Shown in pieces: positions 57,842-64,000 of a stretch of 64,000 nucleotides of DNA. The notes beneath the pieces were generated by a model that was not told where the DNA came from, did not search any database, and was given only the letters and a program-made list of their open reading frames with translations. The number at the start of each line of letters is the position of its first letter. Position 1 is the stretch's first letter. This DNA is from Pseudomonadota bacterium (GTDB taxonomy: Bacteria > Pseudomonadota > Gammaproteobacteria > Acidiferrobacterales > UBA6901), in NCBI GenBank assembly GCA_021785515.1, contig JAJYEX010000003.1:286953-350952 (forward strand). Reading direction: 5' to 3'. The position numbers and the translations under genes are program-made.

Positions 57842-58896
57842 CTGCTGACTGGCTTGCCGTTCCGGCCGCACCCCTTAATGATGCAGCGCGGCGTGATGCC
57901 GTGATGCGTCAGGGTATCCTGACCAAGCCTCCCGGAGCGCTGGGACGGCTCGAAGATGTTGCAATCCGGTTCGCGGCCATGCAGGGGCGGTCGCGGCCGG
58001 CGGTTGATCGGGTTCATATCGTCGTGTTCGCTGGCGATCACGGTGTCGCGCAAGAGGGGGTATCGGCGTTTCCGCAGTCAGTGACCGCCGAAATGGTGCG
58101 TAATTTTGCCCGGGGCGGCGCGGCCATCTCGGTGCTCGCGCGCGAACTCGGCGCGAGCCTTGAAGTCATTAACCTGGGTACCGTGGCCGATCCCGGTCCT
58201 GTGGCGGGTGTGCTGGCGGCAGCGCTTGGTCCTGGTACCGAAAATTTTACCCGGACGCCGGCAATGACTGCCGAGCAGCTTGCACGGGCGCTCGGAATCG
58301 GTCGGCAGGCGGCAGAACGTGCAGCGATGCAGAAGGCCGAGCTTCTTGTCGGTGGCGAGATGGGAATCGGAAATACCACGGCCGCCACCGCCATAGTCTG
58401 TTCCCTGCTCGATCTGCCCGTAGACAGTCTGGTTGGCCCCGGAACCGGCCTCGATGCCGAGGGTGTGGGCCGCAAGGCCGAAACCATCCGCCGGGCGCTG
58501 GCCCGGCATCGCGGGGCGCTGTCCGAGCCCGTGGAAATTCTGCGTTGCCTCGGTGGTTTTGAAATCGCAGCCCTCACAGGGATGTATCTCGCCAGCGCCC
58601 AGATCGGCCTGCCGGTGCTGGTGGACGGCTTCATCGCCAGTGCCGCGGCGCTGCTTGTGGTCCGGCTCTGTCCCGAGGCGGCCCAATGGCTTCTGTTTTC
58701 GCACAGTTCGGCAGAGCCCGGGCACCGGTTCGTTCTTGAGGCGCTGCACGCCGAACCGTTGCTGCGACTGGGGATGAGGCTGGGGGAGGGAAGCGGGGCG
58801 GCGGTGACGGTACCGCTGCTGCGCATGGCTTGCGCCCTGCACAACGACATGGCTACCTTTGCAGAGGCCGGGGTTGCGGAGAAGATCGAGGCATGA
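57838..58896 (+). CDS. cobT: Nicotinate-nucleotide--dimethylbenzimidazole phosphoribosyltransferase
   Basis: Makes alpha-ribazole phosphate from DMB and nicotinate mononucleotide, 352 residues. Blocks: [67 protein letters not shown], and a C-terminal [20 protein letters not shown] with the general-base Glu. It uses the DMB made by BluB and lies in the same operon, so the native cobamide is probably B12 itself. Confidence 0.96.
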   Translation: MTADWLAVPAAPLNDAARRDAVMRQGILTKPPGALGRLEDVAIRFAAMQGRSRPAVDRVHIVVFAGDHGVAQEGVSAFPQSVTAEMVRNFARGGAAISVLARELGASLEVINLGTVADPGPVAGVLAAALGPGTENFTRTPAMTAEQLARALGIGRQAAERAAMQKAELLVGGEMGIGNTTAATAIVCSLLDLPVDSLVGPGTGLDAEGVGRKAETIRRALARHRGALSEPVEILRCLGGFEIAALTGMYLASAQIGLPVLVDGFIASAAALLVVRLCPEAAQWLLFSHSSAEPGHRFVLEALHAEPLLRLGMRLGEGSGAAVTVPLLRMACALHNDMATFAEAGVAEKIEA

Positions 58897-58909
58897 CCCG
58901 GAATCCGGC

Positions 58910-59506
58910 GTGTTAGTCGATCTGCTCCGGCATGGCCAACCCGAGGGCGGAGCGCTTCTGCGGGGCTCCCGCGACGATGCGCTGTCGCCCCTCGGCTGGG
59001 CGCAAATGTGGGGGGCCGTGGGGTCCTCCTGCCCCTGGTCCCGGATCGTGAGTTCGCCGCTTCGACGCTGCGCCGAATTCGCCGGGGCGCTGGCGCGTCA
59101 TCACGGCCTGCCGTTTGCAATCGATGACCGTCTTCGGGAAATGCACTTTGGCGAACTGGAAGGTCTGAACACCGCGCAACCGCCCGCTGCGGATTCCGGG
59201 GCCGTCTTGCGGCTGTGGTCGGACCCGGCCACCTATACGGCCCCTGGCGGCGAGTCATTTGCCAGCCTCCGGCATCGGGTGCTGGAGAGCTGGAGATCGC
59301 ACTGTGTCCGGCCCGCGGACGGACACGTCCTGCTCATTGTGCACGGTGGCCCGATACGGGTGATCCTTGGCGAGGTTCTCGAGCTGGCTCCGCCGGCGCT
59401 CGCGCGCGTGGAGGTACCGCACGCGGCACTCAGCCGGGTGCGCGTATGGGAGGAGCCGGCGGACCGGATATGCGCAAGCCTCGTTTTTCATGCCGGACGA
59501 CTCTAA
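58910..59506 (+). CDS. cobC: Alpha-ribazole phosphatase (histidine phosphatase family)
   Basis: 198 residues from GTG 58910, which gives the family N-terminus VDLLRHGQPEGG with the catalytic RHG. The second catalytic area is IVSSPLRRCAEFA and the second His is in LLIVHGGPIRVIL. It removes the phosphate from alpha-ribazole phosphate or from adenosylcobalamin phosphate. Longer frames start inside cobT but do not extend the homology. The gap to cobT is 13 bases and to cobS 4 bases. Confidence 0.87.
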   Translation: MLVDLLRHGQPEGGALLRGSRDDALSPLGWAQMWGAVGSSCPWSRIVSSPLRRCAEFAGALARHHGLPFAIDDRLREMHFGELEGLNTAQPPAADSGAVLRLWSDPATYTAPGGESFASLRHRVLESWRSHCVRPADGHVLLIVHGGPIRVILGEVLELAPPALARVEVPHAALSRVRVWEEPADRICASLVFHAGRL

Positions 59507-59510
59507 ATAA

Positions 59511-60260
59511 ATGTGGCGATCATTTGTCACGGCCGTGCGATTTCTTACGCGTCTGCCGATACCGTCACCGGCTACTGGCACCGAGAAAGAGGCAGGACGG
59601 TCGTTGCTTTTTTATCCGGTCGTCGGGCTGATTATCGGTGCGCTGCTTGCGGCCGCAGGCTGGCTGACTCGCCAGGCCGGCGTGACGCTGCAAGCGGCGC
59701 TGGTCCTGGCAGTGTGGGTCATGGTAACCGGGGCGCTGCACCTTGACGGGCTTGGTGATACCGCCGATGCCTGGGTCGGAGGACTCGGCAATCGAGAACG
59801 CACTCTTGCCATCATGAAAGATCCGTACAGCGGTCCGGCCGCTGTTGTAGTGCTCGTACTGGTGCTGCTTATCAAATTTGCAGCACTCAGCGAAATACTG
59901 GCTCGCCATGATGTCATGGTGCTTTTGCTGGCGCCGGTCATTGGCCGCACGGTTGTTCCGGTGCTTTTTCTCACCACCCCCTATGTCCGGCCCGGTGGCA
60001 TCGGTGCAGTGCTGGCGAGCAATTTGCCGCGGCGCGTCATGCTTGGGGTGGTAGCCGCTACCGCGGTAACCATCGTGTTCCTGGACGGCCAGGCAGCCCT
60101 GGCGCCGGTCGCCGCCGCAGCGTTGGTGTTTGTGGGGTTGCGGTCCTGGATGATCCGGCGGATCGGTGGCACTACCGGCGACACGGCCGGAGCGCTGGTG
60201 GAGTTGGTCGAGTGCGCCGTATTGGTTGTCCAGGCGTTCCCGGCAACTTTAGGGAGATAG
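59511..60260 (+). CDS. cobS: Adenosylcobinamide-GDP ribazoletransferase (cobalamin synthase)
   Basis: Integral membrane enzyme, 249 residues, that joins adenosylcobinamide-GDP and alpha-ribazole (phosphate). Landmarks are FVTAVRFLTRLPIP at the N-terminus, and the acidic metal-binding GALHLDGLGDTADAWVGG followed by RERTLAIMKDPYSGPAAVV. About six or seven spans. It is the last gene of the cobalamin operon; ~500 bases without a gene follow. Confidence 0.95.
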   Translation: MWRSFVTAVRFLTRLPIPSPATGTEKEAGRSLLFYPVVGLIIGALLAAAGWLTRQAGVTLQAALVLAVWVMVTGALHLDGLGDTADAWVGGLGNRERTLAIMKDPYSGPAAVVVLVLVLLIKFAALSEILARHDVMVLLLAPVIGRTVVPVLFLTTPYVRPGGIGAVLASNLPRRVMLGVVAATAVTIVFLDGQAALAPVAAAALVFVGLRSWMIRRIGGTTGDTAGALVELVECAVLVVQAFPATLGR

Positions 60261-60777
60261 CCTTCGCGGTCCGGGCCTGGTCTCTCGGACGCCCGATTCA
60301 ATACGGGTAAATTGCACCACCGTGCCCATCTTGATTGGCATATGCCTGCTCCATAATTAATTAGTTTAGGAAGAGACCGCCACGACCTCTCACCGTGGCT
60401 CAGACCGAATTGTTGAAATGACCCTTCGCGCCACCATCAAATCTTGTCTAAATCAATATCGACCGTGCCATGGCCGCACGCGCTTTCTTGACAACAATGA
60501 CCACACGTCTATTGTGTTTTTAACACGAGGATTCCACAACAACTGAAAATTAAAAACCCGGAAAAATCGTCACGCTGTTTCTCTTCGTAGGTAAAACCAG
60601 GGGCATCCCCACGGGGCGCGGTCACCCGAGTGTAGCTGCCTGAAGTGGCGGTCGACTGTCCGCATGCACTCGACAATCTCGAGCCCCCCCGAGAGCACTA
60701 TCCAGGATGGGTACCCATGGCAACCACGATTGTTGCCCTTCGATTGGTGTTGAGTTCGACCTGAGGTGAAGCAAAAA
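60261..60777 (+). other. Intergenic region at the start of a lower-GC segment
   Basis: About 515 bases after cobS. Several AT-rich stretches occur (near 60350-60365 and 60480-60560), clearly unlike the cobalamin operon. No gene is supported; a minus-strand frame crossing it is the antisense of the lipoprotein gene. It may hold the lipoprotein promoter and marks the left edge of an accessory-looking region. Confidence 0.45.
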
Positions 60778-62313
60778 ATGAAAAGAAGAAAAGAGCAGCT
60801 ATCGTTACGGTTCCTCGGCACCATGGCTGGTATGGCTCTGATGCTGGTGCTTTCGGGATGTGGCGGGGGTGGGGGAGGTGGTGGTGGAAGCGGTGGAAGC
60901 GGAAGCAGCACGAGCGGGAGCGGAGGAGGAGGCTCGAGCACGACATCGTCTTTGTCTGCGCTAGGATGGGGCAGCGCAACGCCGCTCGCTTCGGTTGATG
61001 CCTCAACGGACAATATCTTTACTGTTGCTGCAAACATCAACACCACGGGAACGGCAGCGGTAGTCTGGGGTGACAACCCAGATCCGGGTACGGTCGTGGA
61101 TGAAGATTTGTATGCAAATGTCTACCAGAACGGCGCCTGGGGTACCCCCTTCCAGTTCCCGGAAGTGGAAACAAACCAGGCATCGGTAGCCGTGACACCT
61201 GCCGGAGACGCAATGGTCGTCTACATCTACACCTATTGGGGTACCACGACATCGGGAGCAGCCTCGAGTTCGGTCGTCTATAGCCGCTTCTATGACCACG
61301 GCACGAATACATGGAGCACGACGCCCACACTTATCGCTGGGAGCGCCACTACGGGCACAGAAGAGGAAGATCCCGTGGCCGTCTCCGACAGCAACGGCAA
61401 CGTGATGGCCGTGTGGGACACTGGGACGCAGGTATACGCATCATATTACGACGCTACGTCCGGAACATGGAGCCCGCCCGCGCAGCTCAGCAACTCGCCG
61501 GACCTCGTATACACGCCCACGCTCGTCGTAGGTGGCAACAATGTATTCACTGCTGCATGGATCCAGGATTCCTCTGTATACACCGGGAGTAACAGGGTAA
61601 ACAACCCGGAACCCTATGCGAGCCAGGTCGTCTCGGGCTTAAGCACCTGGAGCACACCCAGCTACATCGGCGTGAACTTGTCCACTCTTGCAAATAATCA
61701 AGGTGCGCAGGCTCTCTACGCGGCTGCGAATGGGCTTGGGGATGTGTTCGAGGTATGGGAACAACAGTCGAATAATACAAGTAACGTCGCCCAGACCTCG
61801 GTAGACGCTGCGCAGTTCAATCCGGCGAATCAGACGTGGAGTACGACGCCGACATCGATTGCCGCGAACACTTCCGACGACTACTCGTGGCCGGAAGTGG
61901 CTGTCGATGGCACGGGTAATGCAATGGCGGTGTGGACCTTGAATTCCATTGCTACAGGAAATGGGGTCGCGCAGAGCGCAAGCTATACTGCCTCCGCAGG
62001 TTCCTGGGGTAACGCGCAAGAAATCGATCAGGGCAACGGCGACGACGTGGAAAACGTGATTGTGGGGATGGACAGCAGCGGCAACGCCGAAGCCATCTGG
62101 AATGATACCACCACTGGTACCACCATCGAGCATCATTACGATGCAACCGGGGGAGCAGGGTGGGGCACGTCGTTCAACGTTCTAAGTCCGACCGCCAGAT
62201 CTCCGATCCTCAGCATGAGCAGTACGGGCTACGCGGTATTGCTCGGTGAGTCAGAAACGTACACTACTGTGCCATTCCTGGATAATGCCTGGGCATACAT
62301 CCTTACGCCCTAA
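60778..62313 (+). CDS. Poly-glycine lipoprotein with seven repeats, propeller-like
   Basis: 511 residues from ATG 60778 (AGGTGA about nine bases before it). The signal peptide ends in the lipobox LSGC at residue ~24, directly followed by an uninterrupted Gly run and a Gly/Ser linker of about 35 residues. The rest is seven repeats of ~45-65 residues with the pattern V-A-x-D-x-x-G-N-x-M-A-V-W, a Y-x-A-x-Y strand and a TWS/SWG turn (clearest around DSNGNVMAVW, DGTGNAMAVW and DSSGNAEAIW), which suggests a seven-bladed beta-propeller displayed on the surface. The coding sequence is visibly less GC-rich than neighbours. No ligand or catalytic residues recognised. Confidence 0.75.
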   Translation: MKRRKEQLSLRFLGTMAGMALMLVLSGCGGGGGGGGGSGGSGSSTSGSGGGGSSTTSSLSALGWGSATPLASVDASTDNIFTVAANINTTGTAAVVWGDNPDPGTVVDEDLYANVYQNGAWGTPFQFPEVETNQASVAVTPAGDAMVVYIYTYWGTTTSGAASSSVVYSRFYDHGTNTWSTTPTLIAGSATTGTEEEDPVAVSDSNGNVMAVWDTGTQVYASYYDATSGTWSPPAQLSNSPDLVYTPTLVVGGNNVFTAAWIQDSSVYTGSNRVNNPEPYASQVVSGLSTWSTPSYIGVNLSTLANNQGAQALYAAANGLGDVFEVWEQQSNNTSNVAQTSVDAAQFNPANQTWSTTPTSIAANTSDDYSWPEVAVDGTGNAMAVWTLNSIATGNGVAQSASYTASAGSWGNAQEIDQGNGDDVENVIVGMDSSGNAEAIWNDTTTGTTIEHHYDATGGAGWGTSFNVLSPTARSPILSMSSTGYAVLLGESETYTTVPFLDNAWAYILTP

Positions 62314-62346
62314 ACGGTATCATCCCGGGATTTACCTTCGCGGCGG

Positions 62347-62379
62347 GGTCACCACGCCAGACGGTACGGTGTGGTGACC
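62347..62379. repeat. 9-bp inverted repeat after the lipoprotein gene
   Basis: GGTCACCAC and GTGGTGACC are separated by 15 bases. It lies 33 bases after the lipoprotein stop. There is no T-run, so a terminator role is uncertain; it could equally be the trace of a mobile element. Confidence 0.4.
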
Positions 62380-62428
62380 GCCGGTGGTCAGGCGTTCATG
62401 CCATCTCCCTGGCGTGCAGCGAAGGGCA

Positions 62429-62596
62429 TCAGGGAGATGCGGACAGATACAGGGCGACGGCCTTCATCTCGGGCGGGGTCAGGGAGCCGGCGATGGAGTT
62501 CATCATCATTTCTTGCCGCCTGCCTGAGGCGAAATCATTCAGCTGTTGCACGAGATACGCTGCATGCTGTCCCGTGATCCTGAATATGGATACCAT
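62429..62596 (-). pseudogene. C-terminal remnant of a cytochrome c (c4-like) gene
   Basis: On the minus strand, about 50 residues ending at the stop match the end of class I diheme/c4-type cytochromes: TGQHAAYLVQQLNDFASGRR, then MMMNSIAGSLTPPEMKAVALYLSA, where the heme-ligand Met region and the final ADVAAYLA-like helix are recognisable. No CxxCH heme motif is found upstream; the frame continues into unrelated sequence (a short Met/Gly-rich stretch, then a terminator-like hairpin), so the gene has lost its 5' part through deletion or insertion. Confidence 0.7.
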
Positions 62597-62645
62597 CATC
62601 CCGCCGTCCATCATCGACATTGAACCCATCCGACGTAAAACACAG

Positions 62646-62667
62646 AAAAAAGACCGCCCTTTGGCGG
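62646..62667 (-). terminator. Small intrinsic terminator on the minus strand
   Basis: Read leftward, CCGCC pairs with GGCGG over a four-base AAAG loop and is followed by TCTTTTTT. It sits upstream (in minus-strand sense) of the cytochrome c remnant, so it probably belongs to DNA that replaced the 5' part of that gene. Confidence 0.5.
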
Positions 62668-62863
62668 CCTGCGGAATGACGCTGGATATGATTCGATAGT
62701 TAACTGGTGGGGCGGCGACAACCGAATACATGATGTACGATACTGTAATTGCACGTCTTACCTAGGACTGCCTTTGCAAGTTACCCCGAAAGTTACCCCA
62801 CTGGATGTCTGCCCCAGCCCCCTCGCATTCGCAGATGAAACCGCTAAAAGGGGTCGGGTGGTA

Positions 62864-62879
62864 TAGTATCTATATACTA
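62864..62879. promoter_or_regulatory. Palindromic operator candidate of the hicBA pair
   Basis: TAGTAT and ATACTA flank four bases, twelve bases before the antitoxin ATG and just ahead of its GGAGG ribosome site. The surrounding TATAGTATCTATATACTA also resembles a -10 region. HicB-type and similar antitoxins usually repress their own promoter through such palindromes. Confidence 0.5.
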
Positions 62880-62890
62880 CGGAGGACGAT

Positions 62891-63142
62891 ATGGCGCGGC
62901 AGAAAACACCACCAGTGTTATTCATTAGAGCGGAATGGGACCCGGAAGCGGGTGTTTGGGTAGCAACGTCGGATGATGTGCCGGGGCTCGCGACGGAAGC
63001 GGAGACGCTGGAAGGATTATCGGCGAAGCTGGAAATCATGGTGCCCGAGCTGCTCGATGCAAACGGATATCCGGATGGTTCTGATGTGCTGTTTGAGCTG
63101 CTAGCCCGCAAGTTCTCCGTGGGTCATCGCGCTGCGCCTTGA
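62891..63142 (+). CDS. hicB: HicB-like antitoxin (DUF1902)
   Basis: 83 residues after CGGAGGACG. It has the DUF1902/HicB-type partial RNase H-like pattern: FIRAEWDPEAGVWVATSDDV, PGLATEAETLEGLSAKLEIM. DUF1902 proteins are the usual partners of HicA toxins when a full HicB is absent. No DNA-binding domain is obvious at the C-terminus, so promoter binding may need the toxin or a cryptic motif. It overlaps hicA by one base (TGATG), the normal arrangement of a toxin-antitoxin pair with the antitoxin first. Confidence 0.85.
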   Translation: MARQKTPPVLFIRAEWDPEAGVWVATSDDVPGLATEAETLEGLSAKLEIMVPELLDANGYPDGSDVLFELLARKFSVGHRAAP

Positions 63143-63339
63143 TGGGCGGGAACTTTGCCACAGAACTAAAGCGGTTGTTGCGTGAGGCCAATTGCCGTTT
63201 TGAGCGGCAAGGCAAGGGCGATCACGAAATCTGGTTTTCCCCGCATACGGGCGTGCGGTTCCCCGTCGACCACAAGATCAAATCCCGCCATACGGCAAAT
63301 GCCGTGTTGAAACAAGCAGGATTGCCGAAACGCTTTTAG
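63142..63339 (+). CDS. hicA: HicA-type mRNA interferase toxin
   Basis: 65 residues from ATG 63142 (a TTG at 63139 is the only alternative). The dsRBD-like HicA pattern is LKRLLREANCRFERQGKGDHEIWFSP, with the catalytic His in GDHEIW, then VPDHKIKS-like text (here FPVDHKIKSRHTANAVLKQAG). It should cleave mRNA during stress when released from the DUF1902 partner. Both components look intact. Confidence 0.88.
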   Translation: MGGNFATELKRLLREANCRFERQGKGDHEIWFSPHTGVRFPVDHKIKSRHTANAVLKQAGLPKRF

Positions 63340-63418
63340 AGGCCGTCGCTGTGCCGGGTCGAGCGGCAGGCCACGGCATGCCCTGTTCCGGCGAGGACAG
63401 CGATGCTCAAGAAAAGCC

Positions 63419-63445
63419 GATAACGTACGAATTACGGACGTTATC
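63419..63445. repeat. 8-bp inverted repeat downstream of hicA
   Basis: GATAACGT and ACGTTATC flank an 11-base loop; a T-run (seven T) follows 7 bases later. It could be a weak rightward terminator for hicBA or an element-associated repeat. The distance between stem and T-run is longer than usual. Confidence 0.4.
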
Positions 63446-63512
63446 GCGCGCATTTTTTTATGCGAGATGGATAATAATAGTGATCGCCTGAACAATTTCG
63501 AGGTGATCAAAC

Positions 63513-63737
63513 ATGCAGCGGCCATTCATCCCTAAGTAAGGATTTTTGCGGCTCGCCCAGATTCTTGGCGACAAAAAGCGCGGCGTCCCGCCGCTCATCC
63601 CGATCAGCAAATCCACATGGTGGCAAGGCGTCCGCGAGGGGAGATTTCCACTGCCCGTCAAGCTCGGTCCGCGCGCGACGGTCTGGCGTGCGTCAGAGGT
63701 GTTGGCACTCATCGACGCGACTGGCACTATCAAGTGA
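63513..63737 (+). pseudogene. AlpA-like phage regulator gene with an early in-frame stop
   Basis: From the ATG at 63513, preceded by the strong ribosome site GAGGTGAT, the frame reads MQRPFIPK, then a TAA (63537-63539), and continues in the same frame as GFLRLAQILGDKKRG to the stop at 63737. The continuation is a typical AlpA helix-turn-helix protein: IPISKSTWWQGVREGRFPLP, then VKLGPRATVWRASEV. Restart at a TTG (63546) might still give a 63-residue protein. AlpA-like regulators control excision of integrated elements, so the gene marks a prophage or integrative element. Confidence 0.8.
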
Positions 63738-63890
63738 CAATTTTCTGCCGGCAAAGATGTCTCAACGATTTGGGTGGCGGCCGGATCGAGGGGCTGGTTG
63801 AACCTTTGATCCGCCGCTCCTCGGGGCTCTGCGGGTCGTAGAAGTTTGCCTCGAGCGCCTTCGGGATCCTGATTGTTGGCGCTGTTTTCG

Positions 63891-63968
63891 TTTTGACCAT
63901 TTAGAGGTAGTTGTGCCGGTTTAATTTTGACCAAGTAATCCACTTATCCTGCTCATTTTCTGAGCAGG
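63891..63968 (+). mobile_element. Possible left end of an IS21-like element
   Basis: Two copies of TTTTGACCA (63891-63899 and 63925-63933) lie 34 bases apart start to start, the second within GTGCCGGTTTAATTTTGACC. A perfect hairpin CCTGCTCA / TGAGCAGG (63948-63968) follows, then a ribosome site and a reading frame that runs off the window. Multiple transposase-binding repeats ahead of the first gene are a feature of IS21-family ends, but the inverted repeat terminus and transposase are outside the window. Confidence 0.35.
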
Positions 63969-63988
63969 GGTTAACAGGGGTGATTACC

Positions 63989-64000
63989 ATGGCCATGTAT
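63989..64000 (+). CDS. Start of a gene cut by the window end
   Basis: ATG 63989 follows CAGGGGTGATTACC, which is a good ribosome site, and opens a frame beginning Met-Ala-Met-Tyr up to the last base. Only four codons are visible, so the product cannot be named. Its position after the repeats at 63891-63968 would suit a transposase such as IstA. Confidence 0.35.

Noticed and set aside
60570..61076. 168-residue minus-strand frame rich in Pro and Leu
   Set aside because: It is the reverse of the Gly/Ser linker of the lipoprotein; the low complexity creates the frame.
63458..63943. 161-residue minus-strand frame at the right edge
   Set aside because: It is antisense to the alpA-like gene and crosses the repeat region; no family pattern. 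A 56-residue minus-strand frame at 63730-63900 was also considered and left out for the same reason.

Overview
This window is high-GC (roughly 60-65%) chromosome of a proteobacterium, most likely a gammaproteobacterium with autotrophic or facultatively chemolithotrophic habits. The evidence is the xseB-ispA-dxs cluster, FolE2, a nitrate-assimilation operon controlled by NasS/NasT, a Tn501-like mer operator, a group 3b type NiFe hydrogenase and a bacterial V/A-type ATPase. A relative of Acidiferrobacter or Ectothiorhodospiraceae would fit, but this is a guess from gene content; no rRNA or other taxonomic marker is present. Genes are dense, and overlaps of the ATGA/GTGA type recur in almost every operon.

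Layout. 1-5.2 kb: the end of a V-type ATPase operon (K, F, E, A, B, D; the upstream I and C subunits would lie left of the window). 5.3-9.9 kb: a four-subunit soluble NAD(P)-linked NiFe hydrogenase (beta, gamma, delta, alpha order, as in sulfhydrogenases) with its maturation protease. 10.0-13.8 kb (minus): two large exported DUF3857/transglutaminase-like paralogues, one lacking the catalytic cysteine. 14.4-18.5 kb (minus): folE2 and the isoprenoid cluster dxs-ispA-xseB. 18.7-23.9 kb: small conserved proteins, a diguanylate cyclase with TTG start, a beta-CASP RNA metallohydrolase and a LOG-family protein. 24.1-29.9 kb: a complete Liv-type ABC importer plus an APC permease. 30.1-32.9 kb: an exported DsrE protein, a PAP2 phosphatase, a SlyB-like lipoprotein and a coiled-coil protein.

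33.4-43.1 kb: nitrate assimilation. nasT is followed by an RNA leader with two hexaloop hairpins and an overlapping intrinsic terminator, then nrtP, two tiny single-span membrane proteins of unknown role, nasS, nirB, nirD and nasA. NasS (nitrate sensor) should release NasT, which should bind the leader and prevent termination so that import (NrtP), nitrate reduction (NasA) and nitrite reduction (NirBD) are made together. 43.3-47.1 kb: a mer locus, merR diverging from merC-merA-redoxin-membrane protein, without merT or merP.

47.5-60.3 kb: a cobalamin locus headed by a B12 riboswitch: btuB, btuM (decyanating B12 transporter with Cys80), cobO, bluB, cobB, a BtuF-like protein without signal peptide, cbiB, cobD, cobQ, cobU, cobT, cobC, cobS. 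Together they cover uptake, amidation, adenosylation, and lower-ligand synthesis and attachment; corrin-ring genes are not in the window. 60.3-64 kb: an accessory-looking right edge with lower GC: a poly-Gly lipoprotein that looks like a seven-bladed propeller, a cytochrome c gene remnant, a HicAB-type toxin-antitoxin pair with a palindromic operator, an alpA-like phage regulator gene broken by an early stop codon, and what may be the end of an IS21-like element. I saw no rRNA, tRNA or CRISPR array.
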